The notes under the pieces are model-generated. The model saw only the letters and a list, made by a program, of their open reading frames with translations. It was not told the origin of the DNA and ran no database searches. Source: Argopecten irradians (lineage: Eukaryota > Mollusca > Bivalvia > Pectinida > Pectinidae). From it: a stretch of DNA of 64,000 nt. Shown here piece after piece: positions 13,470 to 28,400 of this stretch. A program made the translations under genes and the position numbers. The stretch is taken from the NCBI RefSeq assembly GCF_041381155.1, contig NC_091143.1, positions 35,702,679-35,766,678 of the forward strand. The letters are read 5' to 3'. Position 1 is the stretch's first letter; each line of letters begins with the position of its first letter.

Positions 13470-16400
13470 GTAAGTTTTACTTTACGCAAATTTTCGCAAC
13501 ATTATTGTTGTATCGAAAAAGCATTTCTAAATGGTATTCTATTGATATGGAAATTTGTTTTTCATATATTTCGTTTTCAGGGGTCTTTCTAAATTTTTCA
13601 ATCAATGAAGCCATTAAAGTTGTGCTGAGTGTGGCATTTCTTGCGCGTTGGCTTCTTTCATTCTGTAGTAGTCCTGTCATGTTACTTATGAATAAGTTTT
13701 GTGAATAAAAGATCATTGAGCTGTCAATAAAGGGTTGGTAGATCTATCAATTTCAATTTTGGAATATTCAATTTTCATTTCAATTATCCTTAATTTTTGC
13801 AAAAATGTTGAATTTTGTTTATGACAATACAACTGGTGTTTTCTTATTTCATTTATCAAAATAATGTATCATAGTATGGAAGAAATAATGGGAAATACTT
13901 CATGCATTATATCAAGAACATGTGAATGTAATTAAAATTATTTTTTAGAATGTTTCAATATGTTTTAAATTTCATTGTTAGGAAAAGTTAGTGATCCGAA
14001 ACTTAATATCAGGCCACAGGTATATTTCCAGGTTAATTAAGTATTAAATTAAGTCCTCGTGTTGCGAAATTCTGATTTCTATTATTGTATGAAATCTTTA
14101 CTCAAGGCATTTTTTCAGGAATAACAAGTTCCAGATGCAAAAACCTAGACTGATCATCATGCAAAATCGTATATACCTTTCAAACAATTATCAGAAAATG
14201 ACTTTATCATCAGCTAACATAATCTATTTGAATATTTCTTTTCTATAGGATTTTCTCTATATAGAATGACTGACGATAATACAAACCCGCAATAATAATA
14301 AACTGAATAACTTTTAATTTGTTTTATTAATCAATGTACACAGCGGAACTCAACTTGTGACTTTTTGGGGGAAAAGTTATGTAATTTTTATTGAACTGAA
14401 AACTTTATCAAAATGTTAATTCAGTTTTAATCAATATCTGAAACAAACTCCTTTTTAAATGTCAATTATAATTAATTCAAAATACATCCGGATAGCTCTT
14501 TGACGTCCCGATTAGTTTTTATTCAAATACAAAAATGTAAATGAAGCCATATCTGCCAATTACATATCATAGAACATATGTCGATTTGTTGAAAAAAAGT
14601 GATTGCCAATGGGTTTTGTCTTTGATTTGTGAAAATTTGATTTCTGATTATTTTTACTAACACTATTATGATCTAGTTTCTGTTCATGGGCACGGATTCG
14701 TGTACCAATAATATGATACAGACTCTAAAATCTTAAAGTGCTCGTTGGATTTCCTCTTTTTTCTTTTTATATTCCTACCTTTTTTGAAGAATCAAGACAG
14801 CACAACAGCTGTATTATTACTGAAATGTTTTTATTATTTGTTCATTAAGAAAATATTAAAATAAATATTTTACAGTTAATTAAGTTTAATATGCCTCGGG
14901 AAGAAACATATCCTTTAGATATTCTTTCATAAATCAAAACTGAAAATTAATGAAATTTATCATTTTTGCGGTCAATATTTAATGGATATCCCTGCCTCCC
15001 CATGAGTATTGTTTGAGATTGTTTAGATTAATTTTTGCCATCATCAATTATCATAACTTTTGATAATACCAATACGGTCAAGTCTTGAAAGGACGAAGTA
15101 GATTATGGGACAGTGCAACAAAAATGCCTTGTGTTTCTACTAGCGTTAATATTTCATGGCCCCAAGTGTTGAAACAAACAACTTCAGCCAAAAATGAACT
15201 TCAGTCACAAATATTAAAGATAACTTACATAAGGAGAATAACTTAAGCTTTGACTGAAGTCTTCACTTTTTTCGAGAAATCGGAGCCTGAACAAGCTGTT
15301 GAATGGATTTCGGTAAGAAAATAATTCTGTTTTTAACCGTACTATTTACAGAATTCATATACATCAAATATTTCTTTTATAGTTTTGTTGCTTATACAAA
15401 CATTTTTGTCTGAAATATAGATCGGCATTGTTTAAATATCGATGTGACTTTCAATACTAATTAAAACGTAGACAATTCTTTAACGTGATACATCAAATTG
15501 AAAACGAATTTCTCAACGATGCAAATAGATTTAAAACAAAATTGACAGAACATATCAACTAATCTATGATGTAGATAATAATCTAAGACTTGTAAGTATG
15601 ATGAAACAAGTACACATCTGTATATTGTATGGATGTTTAAGTTTAGAATTGAAAGTTGGTTTCGATAAAAGAGTGTTAAGAATATCCTTAATAACCTCAT
15701 GATCAACTAATGTGTGTATTTGTCCAAACAACGTTGTACACCTGCAGTAATTGCAAATTTTGCACCTGTTCTGTTGCTGTTAATAGCCTTGATATCCAAG
15801 GTCAAAACTTGTTTATAAATCGTCCTTCCTAATCAATGTATAAATAAGTAATGTTCTCTGAACGTTAGAAGCCTACCGTCTCGTCAAAAACAAGGGTTGC
15901 TAATTAAAGTCTATACCGTTCCATGTCTTTTAAGTAGGAAATCCTTCACTTGTGGCAAATATCATAGCACTACCTAACGTATTGCAGATCATCCAGAGAC
16001 AAAACGTAGATAGGAATGATTCATGTAAGATTAGCTCTAGTGGACACAGAAGTCATAGTAAGAGCTAGGACGTGGACCTCTTAACGACTTATCGATTGGT
16101 TATCGATTAGAGTGATAGGCCTTTATGAATATTGAATAAGCATTGTAACATCTGAATGTTTGTCTTGAATTCATTTTAATGAGGAAAACATTTGACAAAA
16201 TCGTGTTACAATTTCTTGTCATTTGTCATTTCCATAATGAAAAGGCATGAATAATTAGACAAGGTTATGATACGCATAATATTTCATGTTACGATGCTTT
16301 AATGTAATTCACAAACCTTTTCGGGTAGACTTGTTCAGCTAACATATCGAAAATGAAACTAGAAAGAACATGTATTTACACCCGTGGGTTCATGAATGTA

Positions 16401-19400
16401 AGTACATGTAGATCTATATTTGTAATTACGTATTTATGAGTATATAAACGATGTTGTGACTTTAGGTTTCGAGGCTGTCTGTTTATTTCACTGTAATGTG
16501 CGTTTTGAAATATTTTTAGAAGCTAGATGCAGTATTTGTACCAATTTAATTGCGTCATAAAATGTTACATCGAAAATCGCTAATTTAAAATTACCGCGGA
16601 AATAATTTTATACACTTACAGTTATTCGTTAGTCATCAGAATAATAGCATTTTTATTTCGATAAAACACCAAAAGCGCAAAACATTTACGTTGGCAATAT
16701 CATATAGATATTTTAGCAATAAGTAAAATATTTAACTTGTTTTAAGACAATTATATCAACATACGACATGAACTATAAATTCCGTATGGGGATTACATTT
16801 TTGATCCACTAAATGGAAACCGGTTTTGTCTATCATATTCCATAGTTTGCACTAAATAATAGGAGCCATCTTTCTGATATAAACAAGTATCTTGATGATT
16901 TTTTTTTATAAAAATAAAAACTGTAGATCAACATCTTATTTTGTGCTAAAACCTGAAGAATTTAGGTATGGCACATTCTAAGATAAAATTTCAAAAAAAG
17001 AATCATAAATCCTATTAATTGAGCAAATATGTTTGTTTTTGTTGCATATTTCTTCATTGATTAACACTTGCAGTGACAAACCGCTTCCACCATTTTTCAG
17101 ATTTCGATAAATCATTTAACTCATGAGGGTGAGCGTTGGAATTCTGATGTCGTGAACTGAACTAATTTGTCAACATTGATGACATTATCTTATTTCTGCT
17201 ATTTCCGCGAGATTGTCTCTTAACAACACTTGAATTAATCAGCGCAAACACAATTTCTTGGCATTGTCGCTATAATGAGACCCGGTAACTGTATTAAAGT
17301 ATCATCAGTTAAGCTTTCCAATCGTTACCATCTCACATGATCCGGTGATTATTTCCTCCTCGATACAACTCGGCAATGAAATCAACCTCAATCCTGATTC
17401 CTATACAGACTGACATCCCCGTGAAATGGACAGCGTCGTGAATCACAGCTGCACGGCGAATTCTCGATGGCTCTTCTATGATTCTTTCTGACTACCACCC
17501 GACGTATCATTGCCAATTGGCGGCCCTTAATTGCCCAGAATTAGATCTAAAGGACCGGGGTTGACGGTGCTAATTTGTTTCCAGCATAAGTGCTATGGAA
17601 GTCGAGAAAATAGAATAATTCAATTAGGCACTGGGTCTTTTATTTGATTTTTCGATTTCCAGGAATTTTACAGAATCAAATCATACACTTGTCAAGGATT
17701 TGATATCCGGACGGTGTTGCCGAATTCGCTGGCGCGGCTGATTTGGGTTTCGATAGTTTTCAGCGAACCATGCATGCTATGCAATGGCGTGAAAACATCA
17801 CATTCGCAGGGTAATCCAGTTATATGTAGGGGAGCAATCCATGTAGTCGGTTACTGATGTCGGTGAATTTAAAGCAGTTGTCTTTGATTGTCGTATATGG
17901 CACGTCGTGTGATGACAATCGCTTCAGGATTTTCTTAAGATATGTGTACATTCTATGTCTAAATTCCCTTATTTGATTGTTGAGGTTTGTGGACCATGTA
18001 GTCTGTGAAATAAGCCGGTGAATTTAAAACAGCTGGATGTCTCTGTTGTCTGAAAAAGTGCTTGGCAACAACTTTAGCTATCAATAATCGTCTGTAGATA
18101 GTTAAAAAAGGAAAACGAATTGTGATTTTTAAATATTTTATGAAAAAATAGCAGAGGCAAATGAATTGTGTAACATTAAACATCATAGACATTTACTTGG
18201 TAATTTGGTATTCATAAAACAGGAGAAATGATATTTCTGTGTTGTAATTAATTTTCAGAATACTTATTTTGGTGGAATAATGTTCGAAATGTTGAAACAC
18301 ATTTGTGATTGATATCCGGCAAATTAATAGAACGCATTAAGCACAATACTTCAGCGTCAGAAATTACTAAAATATCATTAAAATTAAAATATGCAATTTT
18401 ATCAGCATTGGTATCTTCACTAGCAACATAGAGAAATTAATGAAATTATATTTGGTGCTCTTCAAGCAAATATAAAATAAACAATGACCTTATTGCGCAT
18501 AAGTATGAATGATATTGTCAATTTTCGTAACATATACTGAAAGTATGTTTTCTTTGAATTAAACGACAGAAATAAAACACTTGGTTACATTATCTCTGGA
18601 TGTCAAATATAACGCTTTGACTACAACTGAGTTTACAATTGAAAGTTGTCAAAATACATGAGAAGGAAATTGGAATATCTGCGGCACATTATGTTGAGTA
18701 TGGTGAATATGTCATAACTTTGAGTATTGTTTTTTAAATAAATGAAAATACGATGAAAATGTACATGTCTCCTAAATGACTGATAGTGTGTGTATATGGA
18801 CGTGGAACATTAAAAGAAATAGAACTATTACACACAAATAAACTCACGAACTTCATCTTTCATATAACCGTATGGGATGAAGTGTAGCGGTCATCCACGC
18901 CAGATGTCCAAAACTGACCACTCGTGGTGCAAAGTCAAGACTTAGCACTCACCTGGTCGGTTATAATTAGGATCAAACACGATTTATTGTCCGGTGTAAT
19001 GGTTTTTCTTTGTCATAATGTCCCTGCTAGGCGATGGTTGTGATATGACATAAATTAATGTCTTCTAGCTGAGGGTTATGAAGCCTTCACGATAACTCTG
19101 CTAACACAATTGATGTTCCAATTTCAGATTTGATAAGGACGCTTGTGATTCAACAAATTCCTCATGGTATCATTGTTTTCATAAAACGTGAAATCTTAAA
19201 TCTTAATTCAGGATATATTATATAATATAACTTTAAAACCACATTATGTAACCCGGGGTTGATTTCGGGAAGCTGATGAACAAACTGACAATACTTTATC
19301 ATGTCTGCTTAAGAAGTGGTGAGGAGGTTAGCTCTCAGATTGTACATCACCTCATAGAAATGAGAAAATAAATGAAAGCGGATGCTGGTGCTGACTTTGT

Positions 19401-22400
19401 CTCTGATCTTCTATATAACGGCTGAATCCATTGCAAAATTTCATTTCCGTTATTTTGAAATATTTAGGTATTTATGGTGATGTGAACGGTATTTTTATTT
19501 GGTTTCGTTTGAATTCATTTGATGAATGTGGCAGTTAGGGAAGTGGTAAAAATGCATTTTGACATGACATATTACATACTTTCATGTTTGAACGTACACT
19601 TAATTAGTTTATAAATGTTTTATGTGGTTAAGTTAAACTTTCGTGAAAGTTTCATGACATGAAATCGATTCAAAATTTAATTTCCGAATTCATTAAAAAA
19701 TGGAGCTCATACATATTTGATGAGATTTTCGTCACGTGATATATTGTCTTAAAGAAATATGATTATTCTAATAATATTTCTAATGTTTGCTTTACATGAT
19801 TGTTTTAATTATGTTTTAATCAGAAAAAAAGACTAAAGAATAATCAAAAAAGAAAATGATAATTCGTTGTACTGTGTGATTTTTATCTTTAATTAAGTTT
19901 TTTTTTTTAAATATTTTTTTCCAAATATGAATGAAGTAATTTGTAATTAACTTATGCCTGGGGCTATGACGATATAATGAAGAAGGATAGTTGCTTCACG
20001 CGATATAATTGAATCGAGATATGATACTACTTCTTGAAATTCGAAATATCGATAATACACCTGTAACACTCTAACATTCATTTCTATGAAATACGATATT
20101 CGTTAGTTCCATTTTATTCAGCAATGATATCTAATTTATTTTTAATTAAATTAATCAAAATATTTATCGTTTACAATGATATATACACACGACGAAAATT
20201 ATTGATAATTATTGATAAATAATGGTAATCATCATGAAAAACTAAATTAGAGCTAAATTATTAATATCAAATTTTCGATGATTCTTTGGTTTCATTATGT
20301 TTTCGCAGATCGCAAACTCGTCAAATCTTATCGTTTTCTTTATATTTACATAAAAATAAAGAATGTTTATCAATATGAGTATATTCGCCTGACGTTGTCA
20401 AATGTTTTGTAACAGCATATACATGTAATACTTTTTTGCCCGAAGATACATGTAATAACTTTTCATAGAATTGCACACGTTGATAGTGAAGATTTATGAA
20501 TGCTTTACATCTTGTTGCATGCAGCTGATTCAGAGAGCGGAAGAAATATAAAACGGGTATGTGGAAATGCGAAAGTACGAAATGGTCGAACGGTCAACTT
20601 GAGCAAGCAATTTAAATGCCTTTCATTTCATAAAGTGGTTCTTGACTTTATTTTTTCTATTCTTTAAAAGTGCAACAATGGCGAGAGCGTTTCATCATTT
20701 TTGAACGATAAACCTCCACATCTGCGGGTGTCCACTACAATTGAAGGATATAAAATGATTGACAATAGGCATACGGACTGACCAATGGACGTTAATCAGC
20801 AACATTAACTCAACAAAAACTCCTTAATTGGTGCACGTGTTATCGTAAAAATGGTTTAGTTTGTCAGGGCTCCAGAGGGAGTCGGATTTAACGATTGGGA
20901 CTTCTGACAGAAAAGATGTAAAATAATCCGTGACAAATAAATGGTCATCACGGACTACAAGACTTCACGTCACTAGAGCGGTTTAAAATACCCCATTTAT
21001 ATTTGTGCATGGTAGAAGGAATTTTAGAACAAAGCACTACGGTTCCTATTGTGTAGAATAAGGTTTTCATAAGATACTCACCTGTTTTCCATTGCTCTTT
21101 TGTCGAATCAATAGATGATAGCATCAAAGAATTGTTTTTATTCCTGTTTGTGTTTCTGTCTTTGCACTTTTTTCTTCTTAATCATGCTACGATTCTTCAA
21201 GAATACTTCTCGCTGACGATATAGTGTAAATCGTTATGTTAGTTTGTGCACAGATCTTGTTTGAATTATTCAAAGTGTAAAAATTTATATTATAAGATAG
21301 AAAAATAGCTAGTATGCTAACATAATATCATTCAATGACCACAATACCAACACATTTTACTAGTTGACATGTGAGGATCACATGTAACAATTTGTATGTG
21401 AACGCTTACTCCGCTTTATTAATACATTTTCTTAGATATTTTTTTTAATTCCTAAACGTTGTTTTATGTCTATATTCAAAGGTTTGTATCATGATAAACT
21501 TTGTTGCTGTTTACTGAAATGTACACACCAGGCTTGTAAATCGTGTTTAAATGTGAAAAAACCCACATTGTTTAATGAACTTGTGAGTTATATAGTTATT
21601 CTTTGTTTCTGTATCACGATTTCTATGTAGGGACTTAATTAATGCCTACATGCTATCTAACTATTAACTTCAGGGCAGCTGCCACCAACTCAAGACACAG
21701 ACCACAAAGTTTAAATTTAGAAAATCAGCATCAAATATTTAAAACATTTGTTTAAAAACAAAACGATCAACCAATCAATGGGCAAGAAATCATTTATTTC
21801 AGATCTACACCGGAAATGATAGTCGCCGCGATCGTTCTGGGCACGCATTTGATGTTACACGAAATGGCATCATAAAACTGATTTCCTAAGTTTGGTTACC
21901 ATTTCCTTTCGATCTTTGTCTTCAATCTTTGAATAAACACATTACCGTTCAACACCGAAATACCTGGTATTAAACGAGAGAGTAGAAATACAATGAGATG
22001 TCGACACGAAAGACCAGCTACTTTAACTGTCGTAAATATTAATGAATGTTAATTGGGTCCACTGGTGTTTGTCTTCATTATATTTGTTTCTCGTGTTTGC
22101 TTTGTAGACTTCATGAAATGACAATAACAGAGAAGTTATAAAAACATCAGTTGCTGGAAATAAAACTGAGATAACTCGCTATCTTTAAATGTTTTTTTTT
22201 AAATATTGTGTTAAAAGGTCAGTTTTAAGATAAGATTTTTCTACACAATTCCTTCGTTTTGTTTGATCTTTTTTGTCATTTGTAGCATACGTTACAAATG
22301 GCAATGAAAATCCATTCCGATGAAATGAATATGTCACAATATTATAATACATTTGAACCTACCTTTATAACCTAACCACCTCTGTATAAAGACCACCTGC

Positions 22401-25400
22401 TTAATAAGACCATTTTCTTAGAGTACCAAATGATTACACTTGATGCCACTTGGCTACACTTGATGCCACTTGGCTACACTGAGATCACTTTTTCCCTTAC
22501 TCTTTGGGTGGTCGATATAGACAGGTTTGACTGTATATTTTGTTTGTCAAAAGTACTTAACCAGAAATTACTGTACTTTTCTACTTTCTGTCTAACATTA
22601 AATTGTTATTTCCTTCAGCTATATGATACGAGAATATTTGTAATGAATAAAATTAAAAATGATATCAATAAGATTTTTAGGTGTGCACTTTTAGCAGTTT
22701 TCATTCTGGTCGCTGAATTATTCATGAACATTAATAATACCATAAGTTCATTGTTCACACAGTTATAACCACACTAATCCTACAATGATTAGCCATGTCT
22801 ATTTCAATGATTAATTGTCTCACATCGGGGTACAGTGATTAACTATGACGTGCTGATAGAGTTCGGCCTCCGCAGCATCATCAACGACAAATTAACACTC
22901 AAATTTCACCGGTTACAGATGAATAGATTTCAATCAGTGAATTTAATCGCCACGTAAACTGCCTACAGCTACAATGTATGATGAGCATTGTAAGCTTGAT
23001 ACGGATTTAATATAAAACCATTATGTTCTCTTTATAGCAAAACGGACGAGCAAAAAATTGATGTTTTTTTTTTAAATCAGATAACGAAAACACCTATTGG
23101 ATACACTGTGTAAAATTGGGCCCTTTTTGTTTGCTCTTGATTTTTTTCCCCAAAAATTGAAAAAGTTTATTATGATAAATGAAGCAGACAATGCTCGATA
23201 CATCCAGAATTCGTTTGTGGCATTCCTCTGCCCTTCAGTGTACTTATAATAAAGCGGCACGATATGCTTAGCTGCAAGGGGTTGATCTCGAGCCGGAGGT
23301 GAGCCGCAAACGTGATGCAGGTGGTCGCAAGTCACGCTTCAGTGAGTTAACAGAGTGGCCAGCGGCACAGAGGAAAGGATGCAAATGTTAATTAAGCATT
23401 CATGCGGAAAAGTGAATCAATTCAAATGGCATGTCTGATACAAAAATGATATAGCATCACGTTCGATGTTAGTTGTTAATGTAATTTATACATCGTATTA
23501 CTGGAGGAATAAAAATGCCGAATTTAATCTCTTAAAAAGGGCCATCTCATGTTTCAGATAGAATTTTAAGCTATTGTAATCTTTTTAATCTTTAGCATCA
23601 TTAGTTTCTAACAATTCTTATCCTGATTTTCCTATCATTACATTTTCATTTCATTTTGATATTTCGATACAACAGTTCCTTGACAAATGGCTTGCCTTGC
23701 TCGCATATTTGACCCATAAATGAATAAATATTAATATTATATACAGCGATTAGACTTAATTTGACATAATTTGTATTATAGATATTGAACAATTCATATA
23801 CCACTTTTCACAAACATAACATGTTTAAGAAATCATGGGGTCCTTTTTTATACTTTTTATTCCTTCGTGCTCCGATTTCTTGAAACAATCTTATATAAAA
23901 ACGGACTTAATTTTTTTTACATATGGTATTTAAGGAAATTTATGTTTTAACGTTAGTGATTTTTATTTTAAGAAATCGGGGTTAGAGGTCATAATTGTCT
24001 GAATATATTTGTATTTTTTGTATGTCCCTTGTAATGATACAACCCCCTGTGTTAATATGTTTAGTCGGTATACATAATTTAGAACAGCATCAATCAAAGC
24101 CAATTCACTATACCGCACTTCATAATTTAACCTAAAACTAAAAACCATGACCCTGACCTGATTTGATCTCTATGCACTGGTTGACCTTACAAACAATGAC
24201 ATTGCTGTGCTAATATCGTCTCTTTCATCAAACGTCACGAGATCACGTGTTTCTAGATCTAACCACACAAATCAGAACTATTAATTATTCATTGGTTAAT
24301 TATTGCAATTAATCCCACTCTTTGAAAATACGATTTCCAATTTAGCTTCATGATAAACTAATAGCAAAAACATATTTGAGTTATTTGACCTTCGATCAAT
24401 GAAGCCCTTAATGCACTTGATTCCGATAGAAATATTAGAAATTAATAAAGCGTCTTCCTTTGAACGTCAAAATAATTTCCGTTACAATGTATGTTAGCTT
24501 GTTAGTAATTCTGATAACAGACTGAAGTTTGTTTTGTTTGTTTTAATAATAAAGCATTCTATATGATGTGACAGAACTTTCTGTAGTTCTTTTTTTTAAT
24601 TTTGGAGGAACGCGTTGGACGATTGGTTAGGATATTAATATATATAGTATTTGTCTTCACCTCTAGGTCGCGGTATTTGTGTGGTAAAGTTATCTAGCAT
24701 TTCATCATGAGACCTTAGCAACTGTATTCGAAACAAATGCTAGTCAACAATAGCGGGTCGGTGATATTTATTTGGTACTCTGACTTCTTTCCCCACACGT
24801 TTTAATAAAAATCATTGCCTTTACTTAAAGAAATCTTGTTGTTAATAAGACAATTTGATACTTTATTGATAATATTTTGCAATGTATAATCATAAATTCA
24901 TACAAACAATATTATTTTCAAACTTACCGGGAGCTTTCGATGTCTTCTTTCCATCTTTGTCACTCTAAATGTTGACGCTAGGTGGCGTACCTATATTAGA
25001 ATTAAGACAAAAGCAATGGAACATAGAAGTAAAGTTAGATATATTATATATTTTATATACATTATGTATATGTAACTAAAGTCAGTGATTTAGAATTTCG
25101 ATTTTCAAGAATTGGAGAGATATCGATGACGTCTAGTAAACAAGTTTATTATGAGTCATACGTACGCATTCGATACGACATTTCTAGAATAATACTGTGA
25201 TTACGTTCACAATGTCTTAATTTAATTATGATACTGCTAATTACAATTTTAAACAAATTAATATACAATACTAGTACGTATTAGTGAAAAGAAAACTTAT
25301 TAGAAAGTTAAATTCAAGTAAAAAGCAATTAACGATACCCGTTAATTGAATAACGTATGCGATGTAAAACAATTTCTTCTATGTAAATAGTGAACATAAG

Positions 25401-28400
25401 CGGGATATTCTATATCTTTCATTGTTTTAATATATCTACGTACACCAGGAAAGTACCCATTATGTACATCGAGTGATAAAACAATTAGAATTTATGGGAA
25501 TTCATCGTGCACGCATAGCTTTTAATGTTAATGTTTTTCACAATCAACACAAGAAAATTGGCTTTGATGAAGGCGTGGTGTATGTAGAACGGCTAATTAT
25601 TACACATATAATGAAATCAGAGCGTAAAACTAGAGATTTCTATATGGCGAGAAACTCGCAGCATCATACTGGTGCATTTTGTCATTTCAGCATGGGGTCT
25701 TGACTACCCTGTTTATTTTGTTAAAATTAAAACATGCAGGTAATTCATCTTGTTTAAGACATCAAGCTGCTTGATTTCTTTGTGTTCATGTACGGGAAGT
25801 GATAATGATATTACTAGTGCAATTATTAAGCCATTAAGCTTCTGGAATAGTAGCTAATCAGTTTGTGTAAAGCATCTAGGTAATATACAGAAGACATACT
25901 GGTACAATTTTATGAAGAAGACAAAGTACTTGGCCTATCGCTGGCATGCATACCATAGTGCAGATCTTCAGCCCCGTATCGTCATCTTCAACGCTCTTCA
26001 ATACCAACATCAGGAACCTTCCATGCCACGTCTACTGCAACATTTAAATATAGGGAAAATTACGAAATGAGAGTCTTTGATGCATACAAATTGAATATAA
26101 ATTATAAAAATCTATCAAAATTTTATAAGATCAATATAAAAGACTCTCTGGCAGATTTAATCGTCAGAACAATTCAACCAAAGAGATTGCACATGCAAAA
26201 ATGTATGCCATATATCAAATTAAAATTCACAATTAAAAATTACATTAATGCTTTAAAATCGAAATTTGTCATTCATAGATTACTTTCATATTATTTTGAA
26301 CCAAATAAAAACAAAGTTATTTTTCGCAATTATACATATCAAAATATTTGAAAAACAACAAAATTGTTTTAATAATAAACGACTAGAAATAAATGTTATT
26401 TTTCTACTTGATATTTTAACTGGAATTAAATAAGAACTTCTAAAGTGATAATGATATTACTTTTAATATAATATTAATTTATTGTATTTCCAACTTTTCA
26501 CCACTTCTTAAAATTAAAATAGGGCATTATCTAAATGAATAGTTAACAAGCCGATTGATCCTTTTCGAACAGAAAAAGTAGGGCCATATTTACCAATAAT
26601 TTATTAGGCATGAAAACGCAAATGATAATTTCACGAAAAACTAGTTGTTATACATTAAATGCATCCTCTCCTTTAATGCCCATTATACGTAACTGTTCAT
26701 TCTTTTTGCAATCACTAGCGTTTACAATGATCGAACATTGAACCAATGACCTAGAAAAAGATAAATGACGTGTATTATGACATTAGTCCATGCAGATAAA
26801 CCTATGATATCAAACGGTCAAAAATCGTCTTGTAAACATACCTTCCATCTTCACTTGCAAACCCAGCAATTACCGACAATTGCTTTCTTTATAGGCTCAC
26901 AGGGACCTGGCACAAATAGCTAACCAACAGTGTTATAGTATCAAGGGTATGAACTTTACGGTAGAGAAAAACAGACATATATTTTAATCCGACTTTATTT
27001 TAATAAACGGGCTCTACATATCAGTGACGCATATCTTAACGAAAAAAATAATTGATTCTATAATACATATATATAGTGTTGGTTAGAAATTCGAACCAGT
27101 TCCCTGTGTATAGGGCTACACAATTTCTACAGCTATTCATCTGTTAGTTTCTATTTTTCACGTGCGAAGTCGATGGGGTCACGACAATCACCGAAGCGTT
27201 TAGTACATATAGGCCTATAGCCGATACCGAACGGGTCATGTGATATTTTCTGGAAATCGAGAGTTTCCGTGAAATTGTCCGCATCGTTCCGTTTTGTATT
27301 TATTCTAAGCCATATCAATTATTTTTAATTTTTTAATATTTTTTCCCAAAACTTCACAGTTGGTCTCAGTAACAACATACCTGGCTTTTGTCAATATTTT
27401 ATGCAGAGAGAACATAGTAATTTTTTTCTTGTAAATGTTTGTGATTACAAAATAAACTGAAAAGTTACTTTAAACAAATTTCACAAAGCTAAATTTATAA
27501 TCTATCGAATACGCAATTGTATTCCAAGTTTACATCATACAGGTTTATTCAGTTCCCAAACCTGGCAACTATATCAAATTCATTTCCCAAGCAGTCAGTG
27601 TTGACCAAGCGAATTAAAATAAGCTTAATTGCAAGAGTAAAAGAAGCATCATATCTATTCAATTTTATAATCAGTTATCATTATTATTTTACTTACACGT
27701 TCCACATTGCTGCCATTTGACTATGTACAGAGATTCAAAGGACCTGAAACAAATGAGGAAATATTTAAAGAACATCGGGTATCAGATCAACATATTATTG
27801 CTACGTATTTTCTTTTCACAGACGCATTGTATACCTATCTTTTGTAAGAGTCCAATTTGTTTTTGACAAACTAGACAAGAAACCTTATATCCTTCAGCTT
27901 CAATAGTAGACAGTTCTTAGCCAAATGGCATTTCATCCACTACAGAAATGACAGTTTATTTTGGCCATAGTTCTTCACGGAAATAGCAGTCTTAAAACAC
28001 AAAATTGAGATTATCCATTTATCTTTCAGGTGTGAGATCCATGTCTCCTTCACGCTCGCCCCCAGCCATTCTGGTGTCACACTCCCCATCCCCAACGCTC
28101 TCTGTGTCAGCCAACACCCCTTCCATCAGTATGAGCTGCCCCTTGAGCCCAGGTATGGGACCGATGAAGAGAAGCTCCCCCGGGCTGGTTTGTGTGGTTT
28201 GTGGAGACACCTCAAGTGGAAAGCATTACGGGATCCTGGCGTGTAACGGTTGTAGCGGATTCTTCAAACGTAGTGTCAGGCGCAAATTGATATACAGGTA
28301 AAAATAATTTTGGTTTCCAGGTTTAAGTTCCTTTATATTGGTTTAAAGTAGTATTATATATTAGTTCATATGTGATTTCTGCTGAAGCATTTACAAAAGG

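Noticed and set aside
13477..13716. Open frames on both strands just after receptor exon 1
   Set aside because: They lie beyond a strong GTAAGT donor in intron 1 and encode nothing recognisable.
22845..22925. Possible plus-strand exon reading [15 protein letters not shown]
   Set aside because: No recognisable family, no clear acceptor in phase, and not needed by the receptor gene that spans it.
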